Origin: Mycobacterium seoulense
GTDB taxonomy: Bacteria > Actinomycetota > Actinomycetes > Mycobacteriales > Mycobacteriaceae
DNA length: 64,000 nucleotides
Direction of reading: 5' to 3'
Assembly: GCF_010731595.1 (NCBI RefSeq)
Contig: NZ_AP022582.1
Span: 3,720,001-3,784,000, forward strand
The notes beneath the pieces are model-generated. The model searched no databases, was not told the DNA's origin, and saw only the letters and a program-made list of their open reading frames with translations. Numbering within the stretch: the stretch's first letter is position 1; each line of letters starts with the position of its first letter. A program made the position numbers and the translations under genes. Below are positions 61,954 through 64,000 of the stretch, piece after piece.

Positions 61954-63032
61954 CCGGCCACCGCGGCGGCCTTGGCCTGGCGCCGATTGCGCAGCACGCT
62001 CCAGCCCAGCGCCGCCCCGATGAACACCACACCCACCGAGGCGGTGACCGGGTCGGGCACCTCGAACCGCGGTTCGATCGACAGCAGCATGATCACCGCC
62101 AGCACCCCGATGGCCCAATGCGCGCCGTGCTCGAGGTACACGTACCGGTCCAGCGCGTCCTGCTTCACCAGGAAGATCGTGATGGACCGGACGAACATCG
62201 AGCCCACCAGACCGAGCCCCAGCGCGATGACGACCGGGTCCGAGGTGATCGCGAAGGCGCCGGTGACCCCGTCGAACGAGAACGCCGCGTCGAGGACCTC
62301 GAGGTAGAGAAACAGGGTCAGGCCGGCCTTGCCGACCGCCGTGCCCGCCGACGCCGCCTCGATGTCCGGCGGCCGAAACGCCCGGCTCAACCCGTTGACC
62401 AACAGGTACGTCACCAGGCCCGCCAACCCGGCGGTGAGCACGGTCGCGCGCTCGTCGCCGGAGTGCGTCAACCCTGTGCCGACCAGGATCAGCGCGGCCG
62501 CGGTCACCGCCACCGGCACCTGGCCCAGCCGCCCGATGCGGGCGAACGGGATCTCGATCCACTTGAGCCACTTGATGTCTCGGTCGTGGAAAACGAAGTC
62601 CAGAAACAGCATCAACAGGAAGGTGCCGCCGAACGCCGCGATCTGCGGATGCGCGGCGCCGATCAGCTTTTCATAGCTGGGCGAGCCGTCGGGGAATTCC
62701 AGCGCGCCGTGCGGCGGCGGATGCGTCGCCAGCTCCATCGCGCGAACGGGGTCGAGGCCGGCCGTGGCCCAAACGATCAGCAGCGGGAAGAGCAGCCGCA
62801 TGCCGAACACGGCGATGAGGATCCCGACGGTCAGAAACATCTGCCGCCAGAACGGGCTCATCTGCTTGAGGATCGCGGCGTTGATGATGGCGTTGTCGAA
62901 CGACAGCGACACCTCGAGGGTGGCCAGCACCAGCAGTAAGAAGAGGTCCCGCAGGCCGCCGTGGGCATATCCGACCGCGAGGGCCGCCACGGTGACCAAC
63001 AGCGAGATCCCGAAGATGCGCAAGGCGGCCAA
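61950..63032 (-). CDS. DUF475 / TerC-like integral membrane protein
   Basis: A 360-residue protein with about nine helices and the duplicated family motif: LEVSLSFDNAIINAAILK in the first half and LEVLDAAFSFDGVTGAFAIT in the second. TTG 63032 has GGAAAGGA before it. TerC-type proteins are linked to metal-ion export, but DUF475 members are uncharacterised. It corresponds to Rv3629c. Confidence 0.83.
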   Translation of the reverse strand: MAALRIFGISLLVTVAALAVGYAHGGLRDLFLLLVLATLEVSLSFDNAIINAAILKQMSPFWRQMFLTVGILIAVFGMRLLFPLLIVWATAGLDPVRAMELATHPPPHGALEFPDGSPSYEKLIGAAHPQIAAFGGTFLLMLFLDFVFHDRDIKWLKWIEIPFARIGRLGQVPVAVTAAALILVGTGLTHSGDERATVLTAGLAGLVTYLLVNGLSRAFRPPDIEAASAGTAVGKAGLTLFLYLEVLDAAFSFDGVTGAFAITSDPVVIALGLGLVGSMFVRSITIFLVKQDALDRYVYLEHGAHWAIGVLAVIMLLSIEPRFEVPDPVTASVGVVFIGAALGWSVLRNRRQAKAAAVAG

Positions 63033-63116
63033 GGTCCTTTCCGACAGCCGCCCACGATAGCGAACCCCGGTCGCCGCCGCAGACCGGCCTCCACGGCCAC
63101 TTACTATTTACAGATT

Positions 63117-64000
63117 GTGGCGATGCCCGAAGTCGGCGGTACCCAAGCCCCCACCGGCGCCGGTCCGACCACGCGCGGCAGCGTGGCCCGGGTCGCCACC
63201 GCGACGGCCGTGACCGCGCTGTGCGGTTACGCGGTGATCTACCTGGCCGCCCGTGACCTGGCCCCGGGCGGCTTTTCGGTGTTCGGGGTGTTCTGGGGGG
63301 CGTTCGGCCTGGCCACCGGCGCCGCTTTCGGGCTGATGCAGGAGACCACCCGGGAGGTCCGCTCGACCCGCCACCTCGCGGCGGCGTCGCCGGGCGTGGA
63401 CGAACCGCGAACCCACCCGCTGCGGGTGGCCGCCCTGCTCGGCGTGGGTGCGGCCGTCGTGATCGCCGGCAGCTCGCCGCTGTGGGGCGGGCGGGTCTTC
63501 ATCGAACAACGCTGGCTGTCGGTGGCGCTGCTGAGCGTCGGGCTGGCCGGCTTCTGCGTGCACGCCGCCCTGCTGGGCATGCTGGCCGGCACCGATCGGT
63601 GGACGGGGTACGGCGCGCTGATGGTGACCGACGCGGTCCTTCGGGTGACCGTCGCCGCGGCCACCGTGCTGGTCGGCTGGCGCCTGGTCGGCTTCCTGTG
63701 GGCCACCGTCGCGGGCGCGGGCGCCTGGCTGATCATGCTGGCGGCCTCCCCCTCGGCGCGGGCCGCCGCCCGTCAGCTGACGCCCGGTGGCACCCAGACC
63801 TTCCTGCGGGGCGCCGCCCATTCGATCACCGCCGCCGGCGCCAGCGCGGTTCTGGTGATGGGATTTCCGGTGTTGCTGAAGCTGACCAGCAACGAGCTGG
63901 GGGCCGAAGGCGGGGTCATCATCCTCGCCGTGACGTTGACGCGGGCGCCGCTGCTGGTGCCGCTGACGGCCATGCAGGGCAACCTGATCGCGCATTTCGT
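63117..64000 (+). CDS. Multispanning membrane protein, flippase-like (Rv3630-like), partial
   Basis: Open from GTG 63117 to the window end with no stop, so the 3' part is missing. A TACTAT -10 (63102-63107) 9 nt upstream suggests a leaderless start; an ATG at 63123 is an alternative. At least seven helices are visible in 294 residues (for example TAVTALCGYAVIYLAA, SVALLSVGLAGFCVHAALLGML, FLWATVAGAGAWLIMLAA). The layout resembles Wzx/MATE-type flippases. Substrate unknown; position matches Rv3630. Confidence 0.72.
   Translation, partial: MAMPEVGGTQAPTGAGPTTRGSVARVATATAVTALCGYAVIYLAARDLAPGGFSVFGVFWGAFGLATGAAFGLMQETTREVRSTRHLAAASPGVDEPRTHPLRVAALLGVGAAVVIAGSSPLWGGRVFIEQRWLSVALLSVGLAGFCVHAALLGMLAGTDRWTGYGALMVTDAVLRVTVAAATVLVGWRLVGFLWATVAGAGAWLIMLAASPSARAAARQLTPGGTQTFLRGAAHSITAAGASAVLVMGFPVLLKLTSNELGAEGGVIILAVTLTRAPLLVPLTAMQGNLIAHF

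Overview
The window is high-G+C mycobacterial chromosome. PE/PPE and Esx genes, Lsr2, MhuD, DisA/CarD, a DosR-type box and many GTG and leaderless starts all point to a slow-growing Mycobacterium. Gene content fits the M. avium complex best, but no species marker was tested. Gene order from about 2.7 kb to the end follows, as I recall it, M. tuberculosis H37Rv Rv3576 to Rv3630, with several local insertions and losses. All comparisons with H37Rv here are from memory, not from a search.

Layout. 0-2.7 kb: a Zur-box-controlled zinc ABC importer. 2.8-6.5 kb: an LppH-type lipoprotein, PxpA (5-oxoprolinase subunit), an MBL-fold hydrolase and an ArsB/SLC13 permease. 6.5-11.5 kb (minus): a secreted glycerophosphodiesterase, rlmB, cysS, ispF, ispD, carD. 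11.8-15 kb (plus): lpqE, radA, disA. 15-17.4 kb: an exported protein, carbonic anhydrase canB and mutY, the last two divergent and almost abutting. 17.4-24.8 kb (minus): a seven-gene operon for a hydrogenase-like membrane complex that lacks the nickel ligands, headed by an ArsR-type regulator (the Rv0081-Rv0087 homologues). 24.9-28 kb: a hydrolase, mhuD, lpqF and an Rv0080-like gene behind a DosR-type box. 28-29.8 kb: cbtB-cbtA-phosphatase under a cobalamin riboswitch. 29.8-44.7 kb: a long, almost entirely minus-strand run of core genes: clpC1, lsr2, lysS, coaX, panD, panC, a Rossmann protein, two membrane proteins, folK-folB-folP-folE and ftsH.

44.9-48.7 kb: a VOC protein, then an ephA / flavin-dependent oxidoreductase / alcohol dehydrogenase operon. 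The espACD genes found next to ephA in M. tuberculosis are absent here. 48.7-55.3 kb is the accessory part: an Esx pair with PPE and PE partners (the PE has an unusual repeat-rich tail), a small leaderless helix-turn-helix-like gene, an SOS-box-controlled HNH/DUF222 protein and a second PPE/PE pair. 55.7-64 kb returns to core genes: lpqG, hpt, tilS, a zinc metallopeptidase, a DacB-type peptidase, ppa, two membrane proteins and the start of a multispanning transporter cut by the window end.

The strongest regulatory signals are the Zur box, the cobalamin riboswitch, the perfect LexA box over the HNH gene start, the DosR-type box, an identical 18-nt leaderless promoter/start block on cysS and lysS, and two strong terminators around clpC1. 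The most interesting system is the nickel-less complex-I/hydrogenase-like operon lying close to its usual DosR-linked neighbour (the Rv0080-like gene). No tRNA, rRNA, CRISPR array, insertion sequence or integrase was seen.
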